DNA from: Shinisaurus crocodilurus | Lineage: Eukaryota > Chordata > Lepidosauria > Squamata > Shinisauridae | NCBI GenBank assembly: GCA_021292165.1 | Contig: CM037878.1 | Coordinates: forward strand, 235,071,546-235,135,545 | Length of the DNA stretch: 64,000 bases | Direction: 5' to 3' | In this document: in pieces, positions 1 to 11,718 of the stretch | Position numbering within the stretch: the stretch's first letter is position 1 | Layout of the letters: every line of letters begins with the position of its first letter | Translations under genes and position numbers: made by a program | Notes under the pieces: generated by a model | Database searches by the model: none | What the model saw: the letters and a program-made list of their open reading frames with translations, nothing else | What the model was told of the DNA's origin: nothing

Positions 1-596
1 GTTTGCTCGCTCTCTGGGAGCCTGCCCGCTTATCACAGTACCCAAAACAGCTGGAGCCTCTCTCCTGTTGTCTAAGAAACACATTTTGTGAATAAGCTAG
101 GGAGTGGATTATGCAAGCTTTGCCCAAAAATTGCACTCATGCTTGCCCTCACATTCAGGAATGTGAATGGAACAAGTTCTGATGTTCAATGAACTGAAAC
201 AAAATTCTTATACATCCCTGGACCTGGATTATTTTGACAAACATCTTCTACATGTTCAGAAAATAGCCAGAAACCATATTTGGTCCAGAGTAGTTGGGTG
301 CTGTAGATGGGACCAAACGTGTGAGCCTGCAATGTCAGTCCACTTTCTCCTGATCTGCTGGGCTTGCATTGGGCATCATATTAGGCCTCCCAGTGTCTAT
401 GGATACTGCTGCAAACATGCTCAGAAGCATCCCTTTGACGCTGGGAGCCGTGGGAAAGGAAGCTTCCATAGTTTCTAGTGTCTTTTGACACTGTTGCAAG
501 CCAATCTCTTGTACTACCTGACCTTTTTGGTCTCACTTTGTAAATAAGTATTTTCTGTCCTTTTCTCTGATTACACACACACACACACACACCACT
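1..596. other. No gene recognised; unassigned sequence with one CA repeat
   Basis: I see no coding signature, RNA gene or recognisable transposon in this stretch. The only structure is a short CA dinucleotide run at about 573-593. Confidence 0.5.
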
Positions 597-712
597 TAGT
601 GGCCACTTTATGCATGAAAACCTATGCCACAATAAATTTGGTAATCTTTAAGGTGCCACAAGACTCTTGTGTGTGTGCATGGGGGGGTTGCTTTGCTGCC
701 ACTACTCTAGAG
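597..712 (+). repeat. Fragment of a widespread amniote interspersed repeat
   Basis: The phrase around 'caataaatttggtaatc' followed by 'aaggtgccacaagactc' and a downstream 'ttgctttgctgcc' resembles a phrase I remember as recurring in many reptile and other amniote genomes. Its class is not clear to me. It is short and diverged, so only the family resemblance is claimed. Confidence 0.4.
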
Positions 713-945
713 TTGGTTAGTGAGATAGTGAGCCAATCTGCTCCTATTAAGTGTATGCTTATACAGGTATAAATAATATGTCTCTTTCCATTAAAGCTAA
801 AGAAAATAAAAAAGTAAAGAAGGCACAAGCACAGGAACAAAGAGAAGATAAACGCTAGCAGATAGCATACAGAATTGCTTCAGCTGACTTGATGAAACTG
901 GTTCACTTGTCATGAAGAAGAGTGGGATGACTCAAAATGCATTGG

Positions 946-1180
946 GAATTTATTTATTTATTTATTTATTATATACCCCACCTTTTTTCCTGCAAGGAAC
1001 CCAAGGCGGCTAACATAATCCTCCCTCTCCGTTTTATCCTCGCAACAACCCTGTGAGGTAGGTTAGGCTGAGAGTCAGTGACTGGGCCAAAGTCACCCAG
1101 TGAGTTTCATGGCTGAGCAGCAGGGTCTAGAAACCAGATCTCCCGAGTCCCAGTCCAACACCACTATGCCACACTGGCTC
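946..1180 (-). mobile_element. MIR-like SINE with L2-type tail (copy 1)
   Basis: Read on the minus strand this begins with a tRNA-like head (agagccagtgtggcatagtgg), continues with a core containing 'ctgggtgactttggccc' and 'cctaacctacctcacaggg', and ends in an AT-rich tail of ATTT units. The order of tRNA-like head, MIR-type core and LINE-derived tail is that of CORE/MIR SINEs, which are moved by L2-clade LINEs. Three more copies lie at 26887, 49202 and 53759. The head is a SINE promoter relic, not a tRNA gene. Confidence 0.85.
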
Positions 1181-1240
1181 TTAATGAACTGTTTGAATGA
1201 CTTAATGAACTGTTTGAATGACTTACTAATGAACTGTTTT
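1181..1240. repeat. 21-bp tandem duplication next to the SINE
   Basis: Two identical 21-bp units (1181-1201 and 1202-1222, each beginning ttaatgaactgtttg) are followed by a partial third at about 1227-1238. The array abuts the 5' end of the SINE and may include its target-site sequence. Confidence 0.85.
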
Positions 1241-1704
1241 CATTTCTCTTTATTATTTCCATTAGAAGATCATATCCCAGATGCTTCTGATCATGGACTG
1301 GAAGCCATACTGTTTCTCTGTGATTTAGGAAACCCTACAATTTTCTATGGCTTCCACATGGACAGTCTTGTGTCAGGATCTTTCTTTGGGTTCACTGCGA
1401 GTCTTGACTGATCTGGCCTCCCTGGAGCTCTGTGCAATTTGGCTCAGTGGCAGCGAGGGTTTATGGATTTGGAATCTGAGCAGAGAGTTTGAGGCTGAAA
1501 TGTCAAAGGCAGCCAGAGGCTGAGGCTTTCTACACAAGAGAAGGAGGTATGGTAATTACTCTCAGGTTATGGATTTGAGAGAACCCCAAAGTGTCTGACT
1601 CCTGATACAATAAGTGGAGTTGTTATATCTGTGCTGGCATGCCAGGCCTGCCTTGTACTCTTCTTCAAGGCCTGATCAAGCCCATGGCCTTGCTGACTCT
1701 GAAG

Positions 1705-2074
1705 TAGGTTGGCCACTTATGCATCACCAAAAAAAGAGGATACCAATTTGCATAACATTTGCATAGGGTAATTTCTATGAATAGATGCAAATTTAGAAAT
1801 AATAACTATAATTTAAATAGAAATATAAAACATCTCACCATCATGGAGAAGACTGACCGGGTGACCTCTGTGCCTTCTCAGTCTGCAGTCCAGGTGCCAA
1901 CTACTGATAGGCAACTTCAAGGCCCCTGTTCTCTCTCCTTATGGTTTGTTGACTTTAAACCAAACTTGGACTGTGGACAACCCATGAAATAGAGGACACA
2001 CCCTCAAACAGAGGACTGTCTTTTGCCAGCTGTCCAAAATAGAGGACTGTCCTCCGTAAACTAGGATAACAGGC
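1705..2074 (+). mobile_element. TAGGNTGGCCA-type inverted-repeat miniature element (copy 1)
   Basis: Begins 'taggttggccacttatgc'. It contains an AT-rich segment with 'atgcaaatttagaaata', a central segment around 'cagtctgcagtccaggtg', and several copies of a short 'aaatagaggac' subrepeat near the right end. The same order is seen at 21297-21673, 58975-59306 (reverse) and 62750-63139. The right terminus is degenerate here; the 21.3-kb copy shows both ends. No transposase is encoded, so it is a non-autonomous element of unknown superfamily. Confidence 0.75.
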
Positions 2075-3079
2075 CAGACTCCAAAGGGAATTGAATGCAC
2101 TTGGGTTCATTGTGGGTAGAGCAGGACCCACCCAGTACTAATATATTTGTCTTATGCTAATAGATTTCCCCAAAGTCCTTAAGAACTACCTAGGTGATTA
2201 CATGCATTTTAAAAGAAACTAGTTCTAGAATAGAACAATGCCCTCACATTAATATTTATAGCAACAAAAAACAAAACAAAAGAGCAACCCCTCCCTTCAG
2301 ACTGTGTTAAGCAACTTTTACAGAAATCTTGAGTTTCATCATGAACAGTATATACAACTCACAGGAGCTTAAATTCTGTTATGTAACATTGTGATAAGTG
2401 GAGGATCTATATGTTAATTGTTCAAAAGCATCTTCTTTTGATAGTGGTTGTAAGCTGATGCATTTGTTTTGCATCCCACTCTAGGGAATTGGCACAGCTG
2501 GAGTAAACAGAAGCCAGTATCCAGTGGGGACCTTGAGGCCACAATATTCCTTGTTCATTTTGTAACAGTTTAGCACATGATGCCTTAAATTAGCTAGTTG
2601 TATTTTCTCTCTCACACAATTTTGCTTCTCGACTTTCATTTTGAAAACATATTTTATGCTCACTTCTCTATTTTTCAGTAATGTAACAAGATATTCAGAT
2701 ACTGTAGAGAAAATGAGAAATGCTTCACATAACTTGGAATGCACCGCCATACATAAATATGGAAGAAAGAAAGAAACAAATAACCCACAAGTGTATGGGC
2801 AAACACTGACAAAGATGCATGCCCTTGAGAAGTGTGTTTCTTTGAGATGGGGAGATGCCACAATACTATAGACCACAGAGACACACCATCAATCAGGGTC
2901 AACATAAACAGACAGTGCAGAAATAATTGCATCTTAACTAGATTCTTCCCTCGCTGGGGTTAGGCTTGATCCTCACATGCACTTTTGATATTGAAAAAAT
3001 GGTGAGGAGACTTTGTCATTTGGTTTAAAAAATACTAACACACAAATGCAACCCCAGACAGTGACAATTCATATTTACA
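2075..3079. other. No gene recognised
   Basis: Apparently non-repetitive AT-rich sequence. Overlapping open frames on both strands around 2480-2930 have no domain or motif I recognise and look like chance frames. Confidence 0.45.
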
Positions 3080-3640
3080 CAGAATGTTCCAGCTCCACCT
3101 GGTGGCCTGATGGAGAAGGCAGGCAAGGCCACCCACAAATACTTGCAGGATTAGCACCATACTTGTAGGTGCTCCTAGGACTAGAGCAGCCCACTCATGA
3201 AGACCAGCTGAAACCCATAGGAAGCTCTATAAAAGCCTTCCTGTTCCTGCTCAGCTTTGTCACAGCAGCATGAGTCTTTGTGGTGGTAGCAGCATTGTGC
3301 TTTTGCTGCTTGTCTCCACTCTTGCTATGCCTTGATGTTACTTGACCCATTCCTGTTCCCGATGACACCTTTACTGCTGGTCCTGCCATGCCTTGCTGAT
3401 GCCTCTGACCCTGCATGTCTTGCTGGTGTTTGACTTTGCTTGTTATTGTCTAGCTCTTTGCCTCTGGCCCTGCCCTGCCTTGTTGCAGACCTTGGCCTGC
3501 AATGAACCCTGCTTTTGCCTCTAGCCCTCCTATGCCTTGCCAGTATCTGACCCTTGCCCAATCCACCTCCATCACCCCTGGCCCTGGTGTTCTAGTTGAG
3601 GACACCTGCCAATCATGTCCTGGACCTGACAGAATTTGCT
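3080..3640 (+). other. LTR-like segment with TATA box and degenerate internal repeats
   Basis: A TATA-like motif 'ctctataaaagcc' at about 3226-3238 is followed by a segment (about 3330-3560) rich in loosely repeated 'tgccttgctg' and 'cctctgaccctgc' phrases. A promoter followed by non-coding repeats would fit an old LTR or a LINE 5' region. I see no polyadenylation signal, clear TG..CA ends or target duplication, so the class is unproven. Confidence 0.25.
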
Positions 3641-3924
3641 AGTTTTCTGTCTTTCTGTAAGGTTATAGGAGTTTTGAGCCAGGCACATCTGTAACTACAC
3701 TACCACCTCATGCTCTGCAGTGCCAAGGTAGCTTACAAAAGGAGAAAGCTGCTGTCCTACTCTTTCTGACACTTCAGTGCCACCATTGCAGATGGACAGA
3801 GAGTGGTACAATAGCTACCAGTTGAGCAGAAGGCAGGTAGAATCATAGAATCATAGAAAAGTAGAGTTGGAAAGGGCCTACAAGGCCATCGAGTCCAACC
3901 CCCTGCTCAATGCAGGAATCCAGG

Positions 3925-6798
3925 TCAAAGCATCTCTGACAGATGTCTGTCCAGCTGCACCTTGAATGCCTCCAGAGTGGGAGAGACCACCACCTCCCTA
4001 GGTAGTTGATTCCATTGTCTTATTGCTCTGACAGTCAGGAAATTTTTCCTGATGTTTAGGTGGAATCTAGGTTCCTGTAACTTGAGCCCATTATTCCGTG
4101 TCCTGCAAACTGGGATGATCGAGAAGAGATCCTTGCCCTCCTCTGTGTGACATCCCTTCAAATACTGGAAGAGTGCGATCATATCTCCCCTCAGTCTCCT
4201 CTTCTGAAGGCTAAACATGCCCAGTTCTTCCAGTCTCTCCTCATAGGGCCTTGTTTCCAGTCCCTTTATCATCCTTGTTGCCCTCCTCTGAACCCTCTCC
4301 AGTTTGTCTATGTCCTTCTTAAAGTGAGGTGCCCAGAACTGGACGCAGTACTCAAGATGAGGCCTAACCAGTGCCGAGTAAAGGGGAATTATCACTTCTC
4401 GCGATTTGGAAGCTATACTTCTATTAATACAGTCCAAAATTGCATTTGCCTTCTTTGCAGCCACATCGCATTGCTGGCTCATATTCAGTTTGTGATCTAC
4501 CACAATTCCAAGATCCTTCGCGCTAGTAGTATTGTTGAGCCAAGTATCCCCATCCTGTAACTGTGCATTTGGTTTCCTCTCCCTAGGTGCAGCACTTGGC
4601 ATTTATCCCTATTAAATTTCATTCTGTTGTTTTCGGCCCAGCGCTCCAGCCTATCGAGATCTCTTTGAATTTTGTTTCTGTCTTCCAGAGTATTAGCTGT
4701 TCCACCCAACTTTGTGTCATCTGCAAATTTGATAAGCATTCCCTGTACCTCCTGATCCAAGTCATTAATAAAAATGTTGAAGAGCACCGGGCCCAGGACC
4801 GAGCCCTGTGGTACCCCGCTCGTTACCTCTCCCCAGTTTGAGAAGGAACCATTGATAAGCACTCTTTGAGTCCGATTCTATAGCCAATTATGGATCCACC
4901 TGATAGTTGTTCCATCTAGCCCACTTTTAGCTAGCTTACTAATCAGGATATCATGAGGCACTTTGTCGAAAGCTTTGCTGAAGTCCAGATATATAATGTC
5001 CACAGCATTCCCACAGTCCACAAGGGAGGTTACCCGATCAAAAAATGAGATCGGATTAGTCTGACAGGATTTGTTCTTGACAAATCCATGCTGGCTTCTA
5101 GTAATCACTGCATTGTTTTCAAGGTGCTTGCAGACTGACTTCTTTATAATCTGCTCCAAAATCTTCCTGGGGATTGATGTCAGACTGACTGGCCTATAGT
5201 TCCCAGGTTCCTCCTTCTTGCCCTTTTTGAAGATGGGAACAACATTTGCCCTCCTCCAGTCGTCTGGCACTTCACCTGTCCTCCATGATTTCTCAAAGAT
5301 AGTAGACAGTGGTTCTGAGAGTTCTTCTGCCAGTTCCTTTATTACTCTCGGATACAGCTCATCGGGCCCTGGAGATTTAAACTCATTCAGAGCAATCAGG
5401 TGCTCCTTGCCCATTTGCCCTATCAATCTCAAGCTGCAATCCTGCCCCTTCAGGCTGCACTTCAGGTTTGCCAGGGGGGTCATAGACCCTCTTTTGGGAG
5501 AAGACCGAGCCGAAGTAGGAATTGAACACTTCTGCCTTTTCTTTGTCTTCTGTTATCAATTTGCCATCCTCATTGCGTAGTTGAACCACCAGTTCTTTCT
5601 TCTGTCTTTTACTGTGCATGTATCTGAAGAAAGCTTTTTTGTTGCTTTTAGCATTCCTTGCTAACCTTAGCTCATTCTCAGCTTTAGCCTTCCTGACACT
5701 ATTCCTGCAGTTCTGTGCTACCTGCCTGTACTCTTCCCTTGTAGCCTGTCCTTCCTTCCACTTCCTATACGTGTCCTTTTTTGTTTTCAGGTCATCTTTG
5801 AGTTTATTGTGAAGCCACATTGGCTTCTTCTGTTGCCCTCTGCCTTTTTTCCTTGTGGGAATTGTTTGCAATTATGCCTTTAAAATTTCCTTTTTTAAAA
5901 ACTCCCACCCCTCCTGGGCTCCCTTTCTCATGAGAGTCGCTTGCCATGGGATCTTACTAATCATTGTTCTGCGTTTGTTAAAATTGGCTTTCCTAAAATC
6001 CAGGGTACGTGTTTGGCTACACTCAGCTTTTGCTCCCCTTAGAATCAAGAACTCAAGTATAACATGGTCACTTTCCCCCAGAGTTCCCGAAACTGCCACT
6101 TTATCCACTAACTCGTCTCTGTTGGTTAGAATCAGGTCAAGGATAGCCGATCCTCTAGTTCCTTCCTCCACTTTCTGTAGGAGGAAGTTATCAGCAGCAC
6201 AGCTCAGGAATTTCTTGGAGGGGCCATGTTTGGCTGAATAAGTCTCCCAACAGATATCAGGGAAATTGAAGTCACCCATTACTACCACATCGTGCCTCCT
6301 TGAAACAATGGCAATTTGCTTTTCAAAAGTTCCATCCTTGTCTTCTCCTTGATTGGGTGGTCGGTAGTAGTAGACTCCAACCGCTATGTTCGTTTTATTC
6401 CTTGCCCCCTTTATTTTAACCCAGATGCTCTCAATGGGGCTGCCAAGCTCCTCTTCCTGTATCTCTGTGCAGAGATACGTATTTTTAACATACAGTGCAA
6501 CTCCACCTCCCTTTCTGTTGCTTCTGTTTCTTTTGAACAAGTTATACCCTTCAATTGCTGTATTCCAGTTATGGGAGTCATCCCACCAGGTTTCAGTTAT
6601 CCCTATCAAATCGTACTTGCCCTCATGTATCAAGAGTTCAAGTTCGTCTTGTTTGTTGCCCATACTCTGGGCATTAGTATAGAGACATCGAAGACTCTGT
6701 GCTTTATAGTCTGACTTTTCCCCTACATTGTGTGGTAGACTATCAATGGGCACCGCTGGAGCTGTTCTCTCCATTGTGGCATAGAGGCCTTCTTCCAT
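3925..6798 (-). pseudogene. CR1 LINE ORF2 (endonuclease-reverse transcriptase), disabled
   Basis: The ATG at 6798 lies 38 nt after the ORF1 stop. The endonuclease region shows LYTNAQSM, ITETWW, GDFNFPDICW and SDHVILEF, the metal-binding and catalytic blocks of AP-type LINE endonucleases. The reverse transcriptase shows YRPVSLTSI, YLDFSKAFDKV (motif A), GVPQGSVLGPVLFN (motif B) and FADDTKLGG (catalytic motif C). The C-terminal domain ends near RHLSEML. Four lesions are visible: TAA at 5872-5874 in the position of CAA, TAG at 4878-4880 in the position of CAG, an extra base at about 5418-5420 (the 46-kb copy has one base fewer), and a frameshift near 4575-4590. Both stops fit single C-to-T transitions. 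The encoded enzyme would nick target DNA and prime reverse transcription. This copy cannot make it, but so few lesions suggest a fairly recent insertion. Confidence 0.9.
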
Positions 6799-6836
6799 TG
6801 GTACCCCCGAGTTTATGTCTCCCTCCCCTGTTGGAT

Positions 6837-7865
6837 TCAGTTTAAAGCCCTCCTGATTAAGTTCCTCATGCTGTGGCCAAACACATTCTTCCCAGTCCTT
6901 GTGAGGTGCAACCCATCCTTTGCCAGCAGTCCATCTTCCAGGAAGTGTAGCCCGTGGTCCCAGAATCCAAATCCCTCATGTCGGCTCCACCTTCGTAGCC
7001 AGTCATTCACTTGGAGTATTTTTCTTTCCCTTTCTATGCCTCTTCCAAGTACTGGAAGGATGGATGAGAAAACTATCTGGGCCCCGAAGTTCTTGAGTTC
7101 CCTTCCCAGCTCTTCAAAGTCTGCTGTGATTTCTTTGTAACTCGGCTTGGCAGTATCATTTGTACCCACGTGGAAGAGAAGAAAGGGGTATGTGTTGGTG
7201 GGCTGTATGAGCCTCGGCAGCTGCTCTGTCACATCCTTAATCCGTGCCCCGGGGAGACAGCACACCTGGCGAGTCCATGGGTCTTCGCGACATACTTTGG
7301 CTTCGATCCCCCACAGGAGGGAGTCTCCCACTACGAGTACTCTTCTCTTCCTCTTGCTGTAGGCCTTGGTTTGATTGCCTCCACTTGACTGACCCTCAGC
7401 CTCTTGCTCGCTGTCACGTTGGGTGCCCGGTAATCCGTCCTCTGCAGGCTGTCCTCTGCTCTCGTCCTCAAGTACATGGAAGCGGTTCCATAGCTCCACT
7501 GCTTCCACAGGCGCAGAATATCTTGTAGTTCTTCTGCTCCTAACAGTCACCCTTTTCCAGGGAGTTCCCCCTACGTTATTTTCCCTTGCCTCTGCAGTCT
7601 CTGACTCCGACTCATCCTGCCGTTGCCCTTCTGGCTCCTGTTCTACGCTTTGGTGCTGTAGATCCACCGTTCTGTCTAAGAACTCCTCACTGTCTCTTAT
7701 GCTCCTGAGGGTTGACACTTGCTGCTCCAGTCCTCTGACCTTTTCTTCCAACAGTGTGACCAGCTTGCACTTGTTGCACGTGTAGGCCATGTTGATCTCT
7801 GGCAGGAAAACAAACATTGCACACCCATTGCAGGTCACCACCACGGCTGAGTCCTTTCCTTCCAT
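6837..7865 (-). CDS. CR1 LINE ORF1 protein: zinc-ribbon, coiled coil and SGNH esterase
   Basis: An intact 342-residue reading frame. Residues 12-15 and 30-33 form two CxxC pairs, a probable zinc-binding knuckle. About 37-60 is a likely short coiled coil (LLEEKVRGLEQQVSTLRS), followed by a charged low-complexity linker. From about 175 to the end is an SGNH/GDSL esterase-like domain: RVLVVGDSLLW puts the nucleophile at Ser182, HVGTNDTAK gives the Gly/Asn block, and KDGLHL gives the Asp317 and His320 pair. CR1-family ORF1 proteins are known to combine such features and to act as nucleic-acid-binding chaperones in the retrotransposition particle. The ATG at 7865 is chosen because it directly precedes the cysteine motif. 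The frame is unbroken although ORF2 is not. It belongs to a transposon and is not a host gene. Confidence 0.88.
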   Translation of the reverse strand: MEGKDSAVVVTCNGCAMFVFLPEINMAYTCNKCKLVTLLEEKVRGLEQQVSTLRSIRDSEEFLDRTVDLQHQSVEQEPEGQRQDESESETAEARENNVGGTPWKRVTVRSRRTTRYSAPVEAVELWNRFHVLEDESRGQPAEDGLPGTQRDSEQEAEGQSSGGNQTKAYSKRKRRVLVVGDSLLWGIEAKVCREDPWTRQVCCLPGARIKDVTEQLPRLIQPTNTYPFLLFHVGTNDTAKPSYKEITADFEELGRELKNFGAQIVFSSILPVLGRGIERERKILQVNDWLRRWSRHEGFGFWDHGLHFLEDGLLAKDGLHLTRTGKNVFGHSMRNLIRRALN

Positions 7866-7905
7866 AGTGCTCTGTTCCCTTTATGTTTCTGTCTTCCTAG
7901 AAAAT

Positions 7906-10899
7906 TTCTTAGGGACCTCCCCCTTGACCTCCCCCTTTTAAAACAATGCAGCCAAATGTCTAAATAGAAAAAAGGGTGTTTATGGGGGAAGGACAAAAAA
8001 AGATCTCTCTCGTGCACATGCACACAGAGAATTTCAAATAAAACCAAAAAGTCAATCTAACTTATCTAGTTAAATGTTACCCACTTGAGTAGACTTTTAG
8101 TTTCTGGAGTATATGCAGAGTTCATTGCAGAGAAGATGGTCTGAGGGAGAGTATCTTGGCCTCCAGTTAGATAGTATATGGAAGGCTCCACAAGGAGTGA
8201 GCAAACCCTTACTTTTATGGGTATCTGAGTTCAGTAAAAGCTGAGCCCTTAGTGGAGATTGATTGTTGTTTTGTCCAGTAATGTGATAGCTTCAATATCT
8301 GATGTCAGTGGTCAGGCCAGCAAATCAGAAAATTTCTTAGTGATTGGACCCACCTTCCTAATTACTCTAAAGTTACACCTCAAAGGAGTCAGCCAGTTTG
8401 AACCAGTTAGCCCATTATATATATAAAAAAGAGCTTACATTTTTGGATGCATATTGACAAACAAAAAGGTGAAATAAGCTTATTCAGGTCTCCCAGCATG
8501 GCACCAACTTACCGAATGCTTTAGGGGAAACTGTTGAGCCACATCAGAATACAGGGGTTTGTCACACATGTAAAAGGGGTTTGTCACACATATCACTTCA
8601 CTGCTAAAGGGAAGACCCTTTGTATTTCACTGCAGCACCCACCATAGTTTGTATGCTTAAACATCTAAGTCTATTCTCTGACCAATGCACAATTCTGTTG
8701 TGGTCCCCCTTTGTCCTTCTGCCCTTCTTTGAGGCACATCATAAACAATCCAGCTGACATATGCTAATTTTCTTGGAATCATTGTCTCAGTGCAGAAGGC
8801 TACACCAGGTCATCTTTCCATGAGCTGGTGAACACAGTGACTTTTGCTGCCGTTTTTTCTCTGAACGATTGTTTTCTCCAAATGATCATATGCATGCGTC
8901 TGTGCTTGCCTGTAGAAGGTAACTTGTGAATTGGTACCCCAGTGCATTTCAGTATACTATTGTGTACTCAAGAATAGGGCTCATGAAACACAACTGGCTG
9001 AAATGGCTTTGTAAACTGGCCTACCTCTTTGGCTGTTCTTCACAGTGGCTTCAGTATATTGCAGTCTCACCTCTTGGTCTTTATGGGATTCATAGCCAAA
9101 TGATGGATTTGCCTAAGCAAAGTAACAGCTCCACAAAGATTACTTATTCTGAGTGAGGTGCCTTTTGTGATCATTAGCTATCCTGAAGTGATCATTAGCT
9201 ATCCTGCTTTTTATAGCACCTTAAGAATACATCCTGTCTCTCTACTTGTTCCCACCTATTAAAGGGTATCACTGTGGCCCACCCTCAGTAGTTGACAGGG
9301 CTAGGGAAGGATTTCAAAACACTCTGTACATGACAATTGCTGTATATATGGTAAGTTATGGTTCCCACAATATCATCATTCTTGCCCATAAAATTCAATG
9401 CATTTGCCATTGTTTCCAAGCATCTTTTCTTTTTTCTTTCTGAGCACACAAAAGGAAGTTGTCAGTGCATCATGCAGTATACATTTTTAAAGTTGCAAAG
9501 AATGATGTTATGGTTTAAAAGGAAGGAGCAAATAGGGCAGCTGGCGAGCAGCACAAATCTTGTGTGCTGCAATTCTCAATGAGATGATAGTTATTCACCG
9601 CCAGCTGTTCACAGTGCAGCAATGACTGTGGACCAATTGACCAGGGATTATTGCTTCCTCCCTACTTAAGGTGAAGTGTTTTCATATTCTATCACTACCA
9701 CTGATGAAGGGCCATGTGGGGAGCAGTGGCAAGTGTTGCATAATAAAATAGTTTCCCAACTAGCACTACCTTTTTAATTGACCTATATATACTGTAGCAG
9801 TCTAAAACTGGTCAGGAATATGACTCTGGCTGTTCCAACAGTGATGCTCTTTTTAAGCATATCAACCTTTTAAATTAATTTGACATGCAGAAGTATGATG
9901 ACTTTTAACTGGGCTGGCAGAAGGGGGTACAGAAGGTTGATGAGAGGGAAAATACTATACGTGTGTCCCATAACACACATGAGATGGGTGGAACAGACTA
10001 CAAATGAGCACTCTATATCTTGACTATCCAGGCAAGCCCGTTAGCAGTCTGTAACAGTGTGCATATATTTACATAGATGATGATCTGGATTTAAGCTGAC
10101 TTAGACCACTGTTTTCAACAAGATCTAATTATTTTATATCCATGTACTCTGTTTAATGCAGTCGTGTAACCTCTGTCAGCCAGCATGTGCAATTTGCATT
10201 GAGTTATATATCTCCAATGCAAACCTGAAAGAGTTGGATTTAAGCCAATGAGGTTCCACTGTAATCAATAGAACCAACCAAGCATTGCTCCAAAAACTCC
10301 AATTTAATGGACTTCTAGTTTTGCCGGTATATTGGTGTAGGGTCATGCATAGTGTGGAACATTTTGGCAAGGGCTGGAGTACGGGAGACAAGGTAGAGAA
10401 GTTAGTAGCTGGGGTATAAGGCCAGGAGCAAGAGAGACCAAAAGCACTGAGGGAGGGAGGCAGACACCTGTGTCAAATTCAAGGGGATGTACATAACGCT
10501 TGGCTTGGCACCTCTGCTTTATACTTTAGGCCTCTGGGCAATGCTGATGCAGCCAATTGTGTTACAAAGGCAGTGGCAAATGGTTCCCATTTTTGACAGT
10601 GTGGAAGCTTTCAGTCTCATGCCCCTATACTAAAATTGTGCTCAGCTGTACCTGCAGTGCAAATGTGGGATGGGAACATGGTCCACATGAATAAAGAGAA
10701 ACAGTTTTAGAGACCTAGCATGTCTTCTGCAGTGTCACACACACACGCATACACACACACACACACACACACACACAAAGTGCATAAGCAGACTGAAACA
10801 AATTAATAGTCATTCCCATGTCAGGTATTGATATCTTTCTCCATGGAAATCTGGGGTCTGTGTAGTTCTTTGAGGGGACATTAGGGATCACTAACAGAG
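7906..10899. other. No gene recognised; unassigned sequence
   Basis: Mostly sequence without recognisable coding or transposon signatures. Three local features stand out. A 17-bp phrase (aggggtttgtcacacat) occurs at 8553-8569 and 8575-8591. A 19-bp phrase (gtgatcattagctatcctg) occurs at 9167-9185 and 9188-9206. A CA repeat lies at 10734-10777. Confidence 0.45.
10734..10777. repeat. (CA)n microsatellite
   Basis: Near-uninterrupted CA dinucleotides with one interruption (gcat). Confidence 0.95.
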
Positions 10900-11100
10900 G
10901 TGAGGTGCCATGGCTCAGTGTTGAGCACATGCTTTGCATGCAGAAGGTCCCAGCTTCAAACCCCAGCATCTCCAGATAGAGCTAGGAAAGAATCTTGCCT
11001 GAAACCCTGGAGAGCTACTGCCAGTCATTGTTGACAATACTGGGCCAGATGGACCAATGGTCTAACTCGGTATAAGGCAGGTTCCAGTGTTCCTATGTTC
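10900..11100 (+). mobile_element. tRNA-headed SINE with CR1/L3-type tail
   Basis: The head has a polymerase III A-box-like 'tggctcagtg' and a B-box-like 'cttcaaacccc', with 'gctttgcatgcagaaggt' between them. The body reads 'ctgaaaccctggagagc'. The tail 'ccagatggaccaatggtct' closely parallels 'ctagatggacccttggtct' at the 3' end of the CR1/L3-type LINE at 56.8 kb. It is diverged and not a functional tRNA gene. Confidence 0.8.
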
Positions 11101-11592
11101 CACTAGGCAGACAAGTCAGATGTATATTAGAGATGACTAGGTGATGCACACTGAACTTCTGAGAACCAATAAGTACCGTAAATACATGGGTGGGGTGTTG
11201 TTGTTTTTTTTTAATGTGTGCACAGGATTCCTGCTGCCAGATCCTGAAAGGCAAAGCCCCTCATGCACACAGGAAATATCCAGTGTCAATATCAGACAAT
11301 GGGAAATGTCACAGGTATATTTTTCTTCTGCTGGCTTGCAGCCCAGGCCTTTAACTGGCCCTAGTTCATGTTTTCAGGTTCTTATCTTCCACCCATGAGG
11401 ACTAAGTGAAATGTGCATGAAATGAAACCGGAGAGTGTCAGTTTTCTGAAGTCTGTGGCCCATTCCAAATTTCACAGCATGAGCATGCACAAGGAGAGAC
11501 ACTTAAATAAAGCTCTAGCTATAGGCTTACAATTAGAAGCAAATTAAAGGTTTTTTTAAAAAAGTATTTTCTTCCATCTTTAATGACAACAG

Positions 11593-11718
11593 GCACAATC
11601 CTATGCGTGTTTAGACAGGAAGAAGTTCTACAACTACCAGCATGCCCCAGCCAGCATGGTTGGCTGTGGACTGCTGGGAATTTTAGGACTTCTTTCTTTC
11701 CAAACATACGATTGTGCC
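11593..11718. mobile_element. Palindromic MITE, 'gcacaatcctatgc' type (copy 1)
   Basis: The whole segment is an imperfect hairpin. Left arm: 'cacaatcctatgcgtgttt' ... 'ctacaactaccagcatgcc'. Right arm: 'ctgctgggaattttagga' ... 'aaacatacgattgtgcc'. A second copy with the same order lies at 52896-53050. No coding capacity. Confidence 0.75.

Larger units (their letters stand above)
3839..7905 (-). mobile_element. Nearly full-length CR1-clade LINE retrotransposon
   Basis: On the minus strand this contains a short 5' leader, ORF1 (7865-6837), a 38-nt spacer, ORF2 (6798-3925) and a short 3' UTR. It ends at 3839-3857 in two copies of the CR1 octamer (attctatg). ORF1 has the cysteine motif and SGNH esterase domain typical of CR1, and ORF2 has an AP-type endonuclease and reverse transcriptase. 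There is no poly(A) tail, as expected for CR1. The 5' boundary is placed only approximately upstream of ORF1. The 3' end (the 'cctgcattgagcaggg' segment onward) is shared with the 5S-headed SINEs at 43.9, 45.3 and 62.3 kb, which makes this family their likely partner. Confidence 0.93.

Noticed and set aside
4147..6714. Plus-strand open frames within the CR1
   Set aside because: They are antisense shadows of CR1 ORF2.
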